From: Lotus japonicus
Taxonomy: Eukaryota; Streptophyta; Magnoliopsida; Fabales; Fabaceae
NCBI RefSeq assembly: GCF_012489685.1
Contig: NC_080046.1
Span: 21,841,038 to 21,905,037 of the forward strand
DNA: 64,000 nucleotides
Reading direction: 5' to 3'
The stretch's first letter is position 1; each line of letters starts with the position of its first letter. Below the pieces are notes generated by a model that did not search any database, was not told the DNA's origin, and was given only the letters and a program-made list of their open reading frames with translations. The position numbers and the translations under genes are program-made. Positions 42,301 to 53,137 of the stretch are shown here, piece by piece.

Positions 42301-43587
42301 GAGATGGTGAGCCATGGTAAGTTGAAAGGTCACTGAGTGCGAGATGCATTCTTTTGCTCGTGGAGCAGTTTGGTTGGCCATCGAGACGGTGAGCCAAAGT
42401 GACTAGGAAAGTTACCAAGTGTGATTAGCACTTCTTTGTTTACCTTAGGGTATTGTAGAGACAATGTACTCTAGCTAGATACGCGTGCCTTGGTGAGGAC
42501 GATTCGTTGTTTGGCTAACCATATTGCATTCATGCATACATTTCTTGGAAAGTGTGCTGCTTTCCGAAGGACGATCTCAGATCGGACTTCATTGGAGCGA
42601 GATGCTTCACAGGAGTGTGCAGCTTCATAGGAGCGAAATGCTTCACAGGAGTGTGCTACTTCACAGGAGTGTGCAGCTTCATAGGAGCGAGATGCTTCAC
42701 AGGAGTGTGCTGCTTCACAGGAGCGTGCATCTTCATAGGAGCGAGATGCTTCACAGGAGTGTGCTGCTTCACAGGAGCGAGATGCTTCATAAAAGCGAGA
42801 TGCTTTAGCGGAGCGAGATGCTTCGAGTCATCGTGAGGGTGACATTTTATCCGGATCATATTTTGAGCATGACATAGCATTGGCATACCATGCATTTAAC
42901 TATATTTGTTGATATATTGCTTATCGAGTTTTCGAGATATAACTTATTGAATTGTTGAGATATTGAATATTGAATTGTTATTAGAAATCTGATAACATGT
43001 TATGTATATACCTTAGGGTAGACGATACAGAACTTATATGTCTATATACAACCTATATATATATATACCCCTTTATTCATCACATGTTGCTTGTATTATC
43101 TATTATATTCCGTGAGTTGACCCTAGCGCCTTGGCTTTGTGTGTATGGTTGTGTTTGGGCGGTCGGCCTGCTGCCAGACGTCCAACAGCTGATTCAAGAT
43201 GGTTCGTCGTTCGGGGAGGATCCTGAGCACAATGACTACTACTGAGCCTTCGACGTGGACCCGAACTTCATGCATGATCGGATGAGGGTCGATGTGAGGA
43301 GTGTATTATATGGGGGGATCGTTTTTACAGCTCTGATTGTCATTTCCCGTTTGGGGCTGACTTATCTTCTTGAAAACTGTATTCACAAATCTCATGGCTC
43401 TGACCATGGGATATACTTATTCGCCTGCGGGCACAATCTCCAATTACTTTATGTTTATTATCTTTGGGTTAAGTCTTCATTATGTTAAGTCTTCTGTTTG
43501 AAAAGAAAACGAAAAAAATATTTACGCATTTTCCGCACTATTGATTTAAAGTCACTAAAGTGGCACCACCGAAATCGGGGTGTGACA
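39320..43587 (+). repeat. LTR 1 (4268 bp)
   Basis: TGTAAGACCCAAG to GGGGTGTGACA. Short open frames inside (such as 39547-39801) are not conserved genes. A TATA-like CTATATATATATG lies at about 40351. LTR 1 shares some variants with LTR 3 (CCCTAG at about 39649, 13 units of the 18-bp repeat) and differs from both others at GAACTTC (43262) and AATCTCATGG (43386). Confidence 0.92.
42580..42832 (+). repeat. 18-bp minisatellite in LTR 1
   Basis: About 13 units of GCTTCACAGGAGTGTGCT and its variant GCTTCATAGGAGCGAGAT. The unit length of 18 keeps frames open across it on both strands, which creates spurious repeat peptides. Confidence 0.88.
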
Positions 43588-44117
43588 TTGTGGTATCAGA
43601 GCTTGTCGAGTCTTTCGGGAGTCTTTGGGGAATAGGTCTTCTGTGCTAGGTTGTGTGACTCTGCAAAGAGTGAAAATTGATTGTCTGCCAAGCGATTTTT
43701 CGCTTAGAATTGATTGAAGTTAGTGCTTAATCATATTGTATAGCATGTTAGATGCTATCTTATGATGAGTACTAACTGTTTGATTGGCTTAACAGAACCT
43801 AGATGTTATCCTAGGGATGGATTGGTTGTCTCACTATCATTGTCTTTTGGACGAACAAAAGCAAAGGAGCAAGTGGTCGAACCGGACAACATAGAGCTGG
43901 AAGATGAAAGGTCTTTTGAGACGCCGTCGAACCAGCATTGGGGCTAGAAGAGTGAAACAATCGAAGAGAAAGCAGAGTGTTTTAGTGAAAGTTATTTAGA
44001 ACAAAGACACGGACGGTGCTATATGGGTATTAGAGGAAAATATCAAGGAATAATATCCAGAACTTTTTACTGATCCTTAAGTTTCGAGGACGAAACTTTC
44101 TTTTTGGAGGGTAGTAA
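43588..44117 (+). mobile_element. Internal region 1 (530 bp)
   Basis: Begins TTG then the primer site. At about 43797-43850 it holds a piece reading DVILGMDWLSHYHCLL, the end of a gypsy protease. Near 44020-44090 a piece reads like the end of an integrase polyprotein, with the FRGRNF-type text before the LTR. Everything between (RT, RNase H, most of integrase) and gag are gone. Confidence 0.8.
43591..43602 (+). other. Primer binding site 1, tRNA-Met
   Basis: TGGTATCAGAGC three bases after LTR 1. Confidence 0.92.
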
Positions 44118-47100
44118 TGTAAGACCCAAGTTTTTAAGCTTAGAATAAGTGGAAGAGATTTCCATTTACGATTAGGCTTGACGTATCGTGAAGGAAAAAC
44201 CTGAACAAGAGTTTATCGAATGGAATAAATTTATGAAGGAGGAAGTTCAGGAAAAGTCTAAGGATTGTACCAAAGTCGATTTAAGTTATAGCACGACTAA
44301 TATTCGCTTTAAAACCTAGGACAAGAACCTTAGGAAATAAGACTATGTTCCACCCTTGGAACACTGTAGGAATTTCTTCCAAAAATCTTCAGAGAAATGT
44401 TAGAACTTCTCTTTTTCCATATATCACAATCGTTTCGAGGCGAAACCGTAGAATCTACGAACGTCCGATTCCAATCATCGGAAGTTTGCCGAAACTGAAA
44501 CCCTGGTATTTCAAAACCCTAGAATCAACCGACGATGAAGACTTTTTCTATTCGGAGCTTCAAATGAAGATTCCACACGCGTACACCCATTTCTCTTGAT
44601 AATTTCAATCTTTCTTCAGAAGGAAGTTTTCTATTCCGACATTCGATGCAAAAAGTAACTTATCGGGTAAAATAGTTTTACACCGACTTTGCATTAGTCG
44701 CCTAAAATACAAGGAGACCTCATTTTAGTTTTGGAATTCTTTCGCCAAAACCTATCTTAGAATTCACGGAGAATGAAGCCGGAAAAATCAGAATCGCGAA
44801 ACTTTCATTTTCCCGCGTTTTTCCATCCTCTATATAGCAAGCCTCGAAAACCAAAAATCATACCGATATTTCTTTGAAGAATTAGAAGATTCAGCGGGGA
44901 GAATATCGTGTCTAGAATACATTGGAATCAGTAGGAAGAATCGAAAATCACTCTCATATTTTTATCTTAACTCTATGAGCAAAATCCTCCGATATCTGAA
45001 CAAATCTGTACCGGTTTACAAAATATCTTCTCAAAATATCTGTTCATACTTATCCAATCTTGATAAATATCTATTCATACTTATCCAATCTTGATAAATA
45101 TCTATTCATACTTATCCGATCTTTGATAAATATCTTCCATTTCATTCCCTATATATATATGTTGAAGCTTGAGACAAAACCTCACAAACACACACACACA
45201 ACCCGCGGCCAAGAGGAGAGGAGGAGAAGAAGATTTTCTTGATTTCTTGCTTGATCGTTGATCCGACAGTTGCTACTTCAAGGTGTCGAGGTATAGTCGC
45301 TAATCCTTACCTCTGATCGTCTTTTCCATAGCTTTTCTCTATGTCTTTTCTGTGCTCTTAGTTTTGAGGTTTTTGCAAAACTATCTAGATAACTTCATCT
45401 TTTTATCTAAACTTATTCCTTGCGTGCCCCTGAGCATGTTTAGCGGGTTACATTTTGCTGATTCTCGCCGAATTGCTGCCGAGTTTCAATTATGCTCATA
45501 ATACCCATTTTTGGCTAAAGTTCCAACCTTTGGGCTTAAAACCCTCGACTGAGCTTAGCGTTAGTAAGATTAGTCGTTATAATCGTCGTTAGTATCAACC
45601 CCATCTAATTTGTTTTTCGAAACTCTGATTTTGAAATTCTGAGCTGAAAATAATGACCAAAATACCCCTGCGACAGTTTTCGATTCGATATTTTTTCTGA
45701 GAGTTTCCTTGGCCTAGATATCGCCTAAGAATACCTAGGAATCGATTTAGATCGAAGAAAAAGTTCGGAAAACCCTACTTTACATAGTGGCCGAAACCTA
45801 TTGCTTAGGGTACCGTGTCCAAAAATAATTTTTGGGTCTCTATGACCTGAGCCATTGCGTAGCTCTTTCGATTGTCGAAATTTTGGCGCTGGTTTCTTGT
45901 CATTCCGAGTTCTATAGCTCGAGTTTTGCTCGTTTTAGCGAACGAGGTTCTGTCGTCTATCCATGCTTAAATATTGTACTCTGAAGCATCTTAAGCTTTG
46001 TCTAAACGCTAGTTAGTATTGTATTGACCGAATTGACTTGTTTTAATTGACTTTCGCTTCGTTGCTCAAAGATTCGTTTGGAGGAACACTTGGAGCAGGA
46101 AAAGAGGATTGTGAAGGAGTCTTGCTTGAACACACTGGACGAGTTCGAGGTTAGGGCAACTTACTTGCTAGCTAATGCTTTGTAGGCGTCGATAAATTCG
46201 ACTTGAATTATTGTTTATGCATATGAATTGTCTGGATTGAAAATGTTTTCTGAAGGCTTCGGCCGACATGGGAGATTAGGATTTATCGCATTGATATGTT
46301 GATAATTGACTCGCATGCTTAATTGTTAAATGGTTAACTATAGGCTATGTGATTATTTGTTCACATGATATTTGGATTATATTGATTATATTGTGTCTTT
46401 CTATTACGCACTTGAATTGCTGACTATATTGAATATACCGTGCAATTGTGCGAATGAGTGAGGAACGTCAAGATAGTGGATAACGGGTAGTTATGCCAGA
46501 CTCCTGACGAGTTTTTGGATAAAGTTTGATGGGACGGACCGAGGTTCGTACCCTATTATTGTTTTATGGATCGAGACCTTCTCAAAGGAAAATTGAGTTT
46601 GAAAATGATATTGGAAAAACCCCATTTGAATTCACGTAAGAACTTGGGTTGTTCTGTCTAAGGCAAGAAGGGCTTTTAATGAGGCATTGTGCCCGGCCAG
46701 CTTACCTGGGAACTTCTCGGGCCATTTCTTGGGTGATGATGGACCTTTTGTTTTGAGACCTTCTCCAGTGAATCATTGGAATTATGGGATCTTTGAAACT
46801 AATAGGATTAGAGACGAAACTTAAACAATTTCATAATGAACCTCCATAATGTATTAAACAACCTCAAAACCCTTAATATAATGATAAAAGACTCAGACGA
46901 AAGTTTCGGGCTTGAACATTGAGTTTTGAAAATGAGAAGTGTCGTCGGATCCAGGTTTCTGGGGAAACCATTGTGCGCTGGGTCTTTGCTCGATGAGCAA
47001 GTTTTATTGGTTGGCCAATCCAAGGGATAAGCCGGGGAACTAGTCGGTTCTGAGTATGTTGATACTCTTTTGCTCGTTGAGCTGTTTGTTTGGCCATTGA

Positions 47101-48337
47101 GATGGTGAGCCATGGTAAGTTGAAAGGTCACTGAGTGCGAGATGCATTCTTTTGCTCGTGGAGCAGTTTGGTTGGCCATCGAGACGGTGAGCCAAAGTGA
47201 CTAGGAAAGTTACCAAGTGTGATTAGCACTTCTTTGTTTACCTTAGGGTATTGTAGAGACAATGTACTCTAGCTAGATACGCGTGCCTTGGTGAGGACGA
47301 TTCGTTGTTTGGCTAACCATATTGCATTCATGCATACATTTCTTGGAAAGTGTGCTGCTTTCCGAAGGACGATCTCAGATCGGACTTCATTGGAGCGAGA
47401 TGCTTCACAGGAGTGTGCAGCTTCATAGGAGCGAGATGCTTCACAGGAGTGTGCTGCTTCACAGGAGCGTGCAGCTTCATAGGAGCGAGATGCTTCACAG
47501 GAGTGTGCTGCTTCACAGGAGCGAGATGCTTCATAAAAGCGAGATGCTTTAGCGGAGCGAGATGCTTCGAGTCATCGTGAGGGTGACATTTTATCCGGAT
47601 CATATTTTGAGCATGACATAGCATTGGCATACCATGCATTTAACTATATTTGTTGATATATTGCTTATCGAGTTTTCGAGATATAACTTATTGAATTGTT
47701 GAGATATTGAATATTGAATTGTTATTAGAAATCTGATAACATGTTATGTATATACCTTAGGGTAGACGATACAGAACTTATATGTCTATATACAACCTAT
47801 ATATATATATATATATACCCCTTTATTCATCACATGTTGCTTGTATTATCTATTATATTCCGTGAGTTGACCCTAGCGCCTTGGCTTTGTGTGTATGGTT
47901 GTGTTTGGGCGGTCGGCCTGCTGCCAGACGTCCAACAGCTGATTCAAGATGGTTCGTCGTTCGGGGAGGATCCTGAGCACAATGACTACTACTGAGCCTT
48001 CGACGTGGACCCGGACTTCATGCATGATCGGATGAGGGTCGATGTGAGGAGTGTATTATATGGGGGGATTGTTTTTACAGCTCTGATTGTCATTTCCCGT
48101 TTGGGGCTGACTTATCTTCTTGAAAACTGTATTCACAAAACTCATGGCTCTGACCATGGGATATACTTATTCGCCTGCGGGCACTATCTGCAATTACTTT
48201 ATGTTTATTATCTTTGGGTTAAGTCTTCATTATGTTAAGTCTTCTGTTTGAAAAGAAAACGAAAAAAATATTTACGCATTTTCCGCACTATTGATTTAAA
48301 GTCACTAAAGTGGCACCACCGAAATCGGGGTGTGACA
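44118..48337 (+). repeat. LTR 2 (4220 bp)
   Basis: Same ends as LTR 1. It is 48 bases shorter because three 18-bp units are missing (54 bases) and the AT run at 47800 is six bases longer. Private variants include GGGTCTTTGC at 46980 and CGAAACCGTAG at 44440. Confidence 0.92.
47378..47576 (+). repeat. 18-bp minisatellite in LTR 2
   Basis: About ten units, three fewer than in LTR 1 and LTR 3. Confidence 0.88.
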
Positions 48338-48867
48338 TTGTGGTATCAGAGCTTGTCGAGTCTTTCGGGAGTCTTTGGGGAATAGGTCTTCTGTGCTAGG
48401 TTGTGTGACTCTGCAAAGAGTGAAAATTGATTGTCTGCCAAGCGATTTTTCGCTTAGAATTGATTGAAGTTAGTGCTTAATCATATTGTATAGCATGTTA
48501 GATGCTATCTTATGATGAGTACTAACTGTTTGATTGACTTAACAGAACCTAGATGTTATCCTAGGGATGGATTGGTTGTCTCACTATCATTGTCTTTTGG
48601 ACGAACAAAAGCAAAGGAGCAAGTGGTCGAACCGGACAACATAGAGCTGGAAGATGAAAGGTCTTTTGAGATGCCGTCGAACCAGCATTGGGGCTAGAAG
48701 AGTGAAACAATCGAAGAGAAAGCAGAGTGTTTTAGTGAAAGTTATTTAGAACAAAGACACGGACGGTGCTATATGGGTATTAGAGGAAAAGATCAAGGAA
48801 TAATATCCAGAACTTTTTACTGATCCTTAAGTTTCGAGGACGAAACTTTCTTTTTGGAGGGTAGTAA
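48338..48867 (+). mobile_element. Internal region 2 (530 bp)
   Basis: Same length and content as internal region 1, with three base differences noticed (48536, 48672 and 48790 against their counterparts). It contains the second primer site at 48341-48352. Confidence 0.85.
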
Positions 48868-51800
48868 TGTAAGACCCAAGTTTTTAAGCTTAGAATAAGT
48901 GGAAGAGATTTCCATTTACGATTAGGCTTGACGTATCGTGAAGGAAAAACCTGAACAAGAGTTTATCGAATGGAATAAATTTATGAAGGAGGAAGTTCAG
49001 GAAAAGTCTAAGGATTGTACCAAAATCGATTTAAGTTATAGCACGACTAATATTCGCTTTAAAACCTAGGACAAGAACCTTAGGAAATAAGACTATGTTC
49101 CACCCTTGGAACACTGTAGGAATTTCTTCCAAAAATCTTCAGAGAAATGTTAGAACTTCTTTTTTTTCATATATCACAATCGTTTCGAGGCGAAACCCTA
49201 GAATCTACGAACGTCCGATTCCAATCATCGGAAGTTTGCCGAAACTGAAACCCTGGTATTTCAAAACCCTAGAATCAACCGACGATGAAGACTTTTTCTA
49301 TTCGGAGCTTCAAATGAAGATTCCACACGCGTACACCCATTTCTCTTGATGATTTCAATCTTTCTTCAGAAGGAAGTTTTCTATTCCGACATTCGATGCA
49401 AAAAGTAACTTATCGGGTAAAATAGTTTTACACCGACTTTGCATTAGTCGCCTAAAATACAAGGAGACCTCATTTTAGTTTTGGAATTCTTTCGCCAAAA
49501 CCTATCTTAGAATTCACGGAGAATGAAGCCGGAAAAATCAGAATCGCGAAACTTTCATTTTCCCGCGTTTTTCCATCCTCTATATAGCAAGCCTCGAAAA
49601 CCAAAAATCATACCGATATTTCTTTGAAGAATTAGAAGATTCAGCGGGGAGAATATCGTGTCTAGAATACATTGGAATCAGTAGGAAGAATCGGAAATCA
49701 CTCTCATATTTTTATCTTAACTCTATGAGCAAAATCCTCCGATATCTGAACAAATCTGTACCGGTTTACAAAATATCTTCTCAAAATATCTGTTCATACT
49801 TATCCAATCTTGATAAATATCTATTCATACTTATCCAATCTTGATAAATATCTATTCATACTTATCCGATCTTTGATAAATATCTTCCATTTCATTCCCT
49901 ATATATATATGTTGAAGCTTGAGACAAAACCTCACAAACACACACACACAACCCGCGGCCAAGAGGAGAGGAGGAGAAGAAGATTTTCTTGATTTCTTGC
50001 TTGATCGTTGATCCGACAGTTGCTACTTCAAGGTGTCGAGGTATAGTCGCTAATCCTTACCTCTGATCGTCTTTTCCATAGCTTTTCTCTATGTCTTTTC
50101 TGTGCTCTTAGTTTTGAGGTTTTTGCAAAACTATCTAGATAACTTCATCTTTTTTTCTAAACTTATTCCTTGCGTGCCCCTGAGCATGTTTAGCGGGTTA
50201 CATTTTGCTGATTCTCGCCGAATTGCTGCCGAGTTTCAATTCTGCTCATAATACCCATTTTTGGCTAAAGTTCCAACCTTTGGGCTTAAAACCCTCGACT
50301 GAGCTTAGCGTTAGTAAGATTAGTCGTTATAATCGTCGTTAGTATCAACCCCATCTAATTTGTTTTTCGAAACTCTGATTTTGAAATTCTGAGCTGAAAA
50401 TAATGACAAAAATACCCCTGCGACAGTTTTCAATTCGATATTTTTTCTGAGAGTTTCCTTGGCCTAGATATCGCCTAAGAATACCTAGGAATCGATTTAG
50501 ATCGAAGAAAAAGTTCGGAAAACCCTACTTTACATAGTGGCCGAAACCTATTGCTTAGGGTACCGTGTCCAAAAATAATTTTTGGGTCTCTATGACCTGA
50601 GCCATTGCGTAGCTCTTTCGATTGTCGAAATTTTGGCGCTGGTTTCGTGTCATTCCGAGTTCTGTAGCTCGAGTTATGCTCGTTTTAGCGAACGAGGTTC
50701 TGTCGTCTATCCGTGCTTAAATATTGTACTCTGAAGCTTCTTAAGCTTTGTCTAAACGCTAGTTAGTATTGTATTGACCGAATTGACTTGTTTTAATTGA
50801 CTTTCGCTTCGTTGCTCAAAGATTCGTTTGGAGGAACACTTGGAGCAGGAAAAGAGGATTGTGAAGGAGTCTTGCTTGAACACACTGGACGAGTTCGAGG
50901 TTAGGGCAACTTACTTGCTAGCTAATGCTTTGTAGGCGTCGATAAATTCGACTTGAATTATTGTTTATGCATATGAATTGTCTGGATTGAAAATGTTTTC
51001 TGAAGGCTTCGGCCGACATGGAAGATTAGGATTTATCGCATTGATATGTTGATAATTGACTCGCATGCTTAATTGTTAAATGGTTAACTATAGGCTATGT
51101 GATTATTTGTTCACATGATATTTGGATTATATTGATTATATTGTGTCTTTCTATTACGCACTTGAATTGCTGACTATATTGAATATACCGTGCAATTGTG
51201 CGAATGAGTGAGGAACGTCAAGATAGTGGATAACGGGTAGTTATGCCAGACTCCTGACGAGTTTTTGGATAAAGTTTGATGGGACGGACCGAGGTTCGTA
51301 CCCTATTATTGTTTTATGGATCGAGACCTTCTCAAAGGAAAATTGAGTTTGAAAATGATATTGGAAAAACCCCATTTGAATTCACGTAAGAACTTGGGTT
51401 GTTCTATCTAAGGCAAGAAGGGCTTTTAATGAGGCATTGTGCCCGGCCAGCTTACCTGGGAACTTCTCGGGCCATTTCTTAGGTGATGATGGACCTTTTG
51501 TTTTGAGACCTTCTCCAGTGAATCATTGGAATTATGGGATCTTTGAAACTAATAGGATTAGAGACGAAACTTAAACAATTTCATAATGAACCTCCATAAT
51601 GTATTAAACAACCTCAAAACCCTTAATATAATGATAAAAGACTCAGACGAAAGTTTCGGGCTTGAACATTGAGTTTTGAAATGAGAAGTGTCGTCGGATC
51701 CAGGTTTCTGGGGAAACCATTGTGCGCTGGCACTTTGCTCGATGAGCAAGTTTTATTGGTTGGCCAATCCAAGGGATAAGCCGGGGAACTAGTCGGTTCT

Positions 51801-53132
51801 GAGTATGTTGATACTCTTTTGCTCGTTGAGCTGTTTGTTTGGCCATTGAGATGGTGAGCCATGGTAAGTTGAAAGGTCACTGAGTGCGAGATGCATTCTT
51901 TTGCTCGTGGAGCAGTTTGGTTGGCCATCGAGACGGTGAGCCAAAGTCACTAGGAAAGTTACCAAGTGTGATTAGCACTTCTTTGTTTACCTTAGGGTAT
52001 TGTAGAGACAATGTACTCTAGCTAGATACACGTGCCTTGGTGAGGACGATTCGTTGTTTGGCTAACCATATTGCATTCATGCATACATTTCTTGGAAAGT
52101 GTGCTGCTTTCCGAAGGACGATCTCAGATCGGACTTCATTGGAGCGAGATGCTTCACAGGAGTGTGCAGCTTCATAGGAGCGAGATGCTTCACAGGAGTG
52201 TGCTACTTCACAGGAGTGTGCAGCTTCATAGGAGCGAGATGCTTCACAGGAGTGTGCTGCTTCACAGGAGCATGCAGCTTCATAGGAGCGAGATGCTTCA
52301 CAGGAGTGTGCTGCTTCACAGGAGCGAGATGCTTCATAAAAGCGAGATGCTTTAGCGGAGCGAGATGCTTCGAGTCATCGTGAGGGTGACATTTTATCCG
52401 GATTATATTTTGAGCATGACAAAGCATTGGCATACCATGCATTTAACTATATTTGTTGATATATTGCTTATCGAGTTTTCGAGATATAACTTATTGAATT
52501 GTTGAGATATTGAATATTGAATTGTTATTAGAAATCTGATAACATGTTATGTATATACCTTAGGGTAGACGATACAGAACTTATATGTCTATATACAACC
52601 TATATATATATATCCCTTTATTCATCACATGTTGCTTGTATTATCTATTATATTCCGTGAGTTGACCCTAGCGCCTTGGCTTTGTGTGTATGGTTGTGTT
52701 TGGGCGGTCGACCTGCTGCCAGACGTCCAACAGCTGATTCAAGATGGTTCGTCGTTCGGGGAGGATCCTGAGCACAATGACTACTACTGAGCCTTCGACG
52801 TGGACCCGGACTTCATGCATGATCGGATGAGGGTCGATGTGAGGAGTGTATTATATGGGGGGATTGTTTTTACAGCTCTGATTGTCATTTCCCGTTTGGG
52901 GCTGACTTATCTTCTTGAAAACTGTATTCACAAAACTCATGGCTCTGACCATGGGATATACTTATTCGCCTGCGGGCACTATCTCCAATTACTTTATGTT
53001 TATTATCTTTGGGTTAAGTCTTCATTATGTTAAGTCTTCTGTTTGAAAAGAAAACGAAAAAAATATTTACGCATTTTCCGCACTATTGATTTAAAGTCAC
53101 TAAAGTGGCACCACCGAAATCGGGGTGTGACA
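48868..53132 (+). repeat. LTR 3 (4265 bp)
   Basis: Same ends, followed by ATGGC. It carries its own variants (TTCTTTTTTTTCAT near 49158, a shorter AT run at 52602) and mixes states shared with LTR 1 (13-unit minisatellite, GGCACTTTGC) and with LTR 2 (GACCCGGAC, AAACTCATGG). Confidence 0.92.
52127..52379 (+). repeat. 18-bp minisatellite in LTR 3
   Basis: About 13 units, as in LTR 1, with a private unit at about 52270 (GAGCATGCA). Confidence 0.88.
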
Positions 53133-53137
53133 ATGGC

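Larger units (their letters stand above)
39320..53132 (+). mobile_element. Triple-LTR gypsy derivative (LTR-int-LTR-int-LTR)
   Basis: 13.8 kb made of three near-identical LTRs (4268, 4220 and 4265 bp) and two 530-bp internal regions, on the plus strand. One TSD (ATGGC) encloses the whole, so a single insertion was later expanded, most simply by unequal recombination between LTRs of two copies of the same element. Very long LTRs and a tRNA-Met primer site fit the Tekay/Del chromovirus lineage. The internal regions keep only a leader, a protease-end scrap and a pol-end scrap, so it is a non-autonomous deletion derivative, like a LARD but with the LTRs far longer than the interior. Confidence 0.92.

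Noticed and set aside
42010..42381. 123-codon minus-strand frame repeated in the LTRs
   Set aside because: Present only because the LTRs are copies; in LTR 3 a one-base deletion breaks it (51558-51928), and it has no domain features.
42524..42836. Repeat-peptide frames on both strands in each large LTR (also at 47322 and 52071)
   Set aside because: They are produced by an 18-bp minisatellite whose unit is a multiple of three. They vary in length between LTRs and match no known protein architecture.
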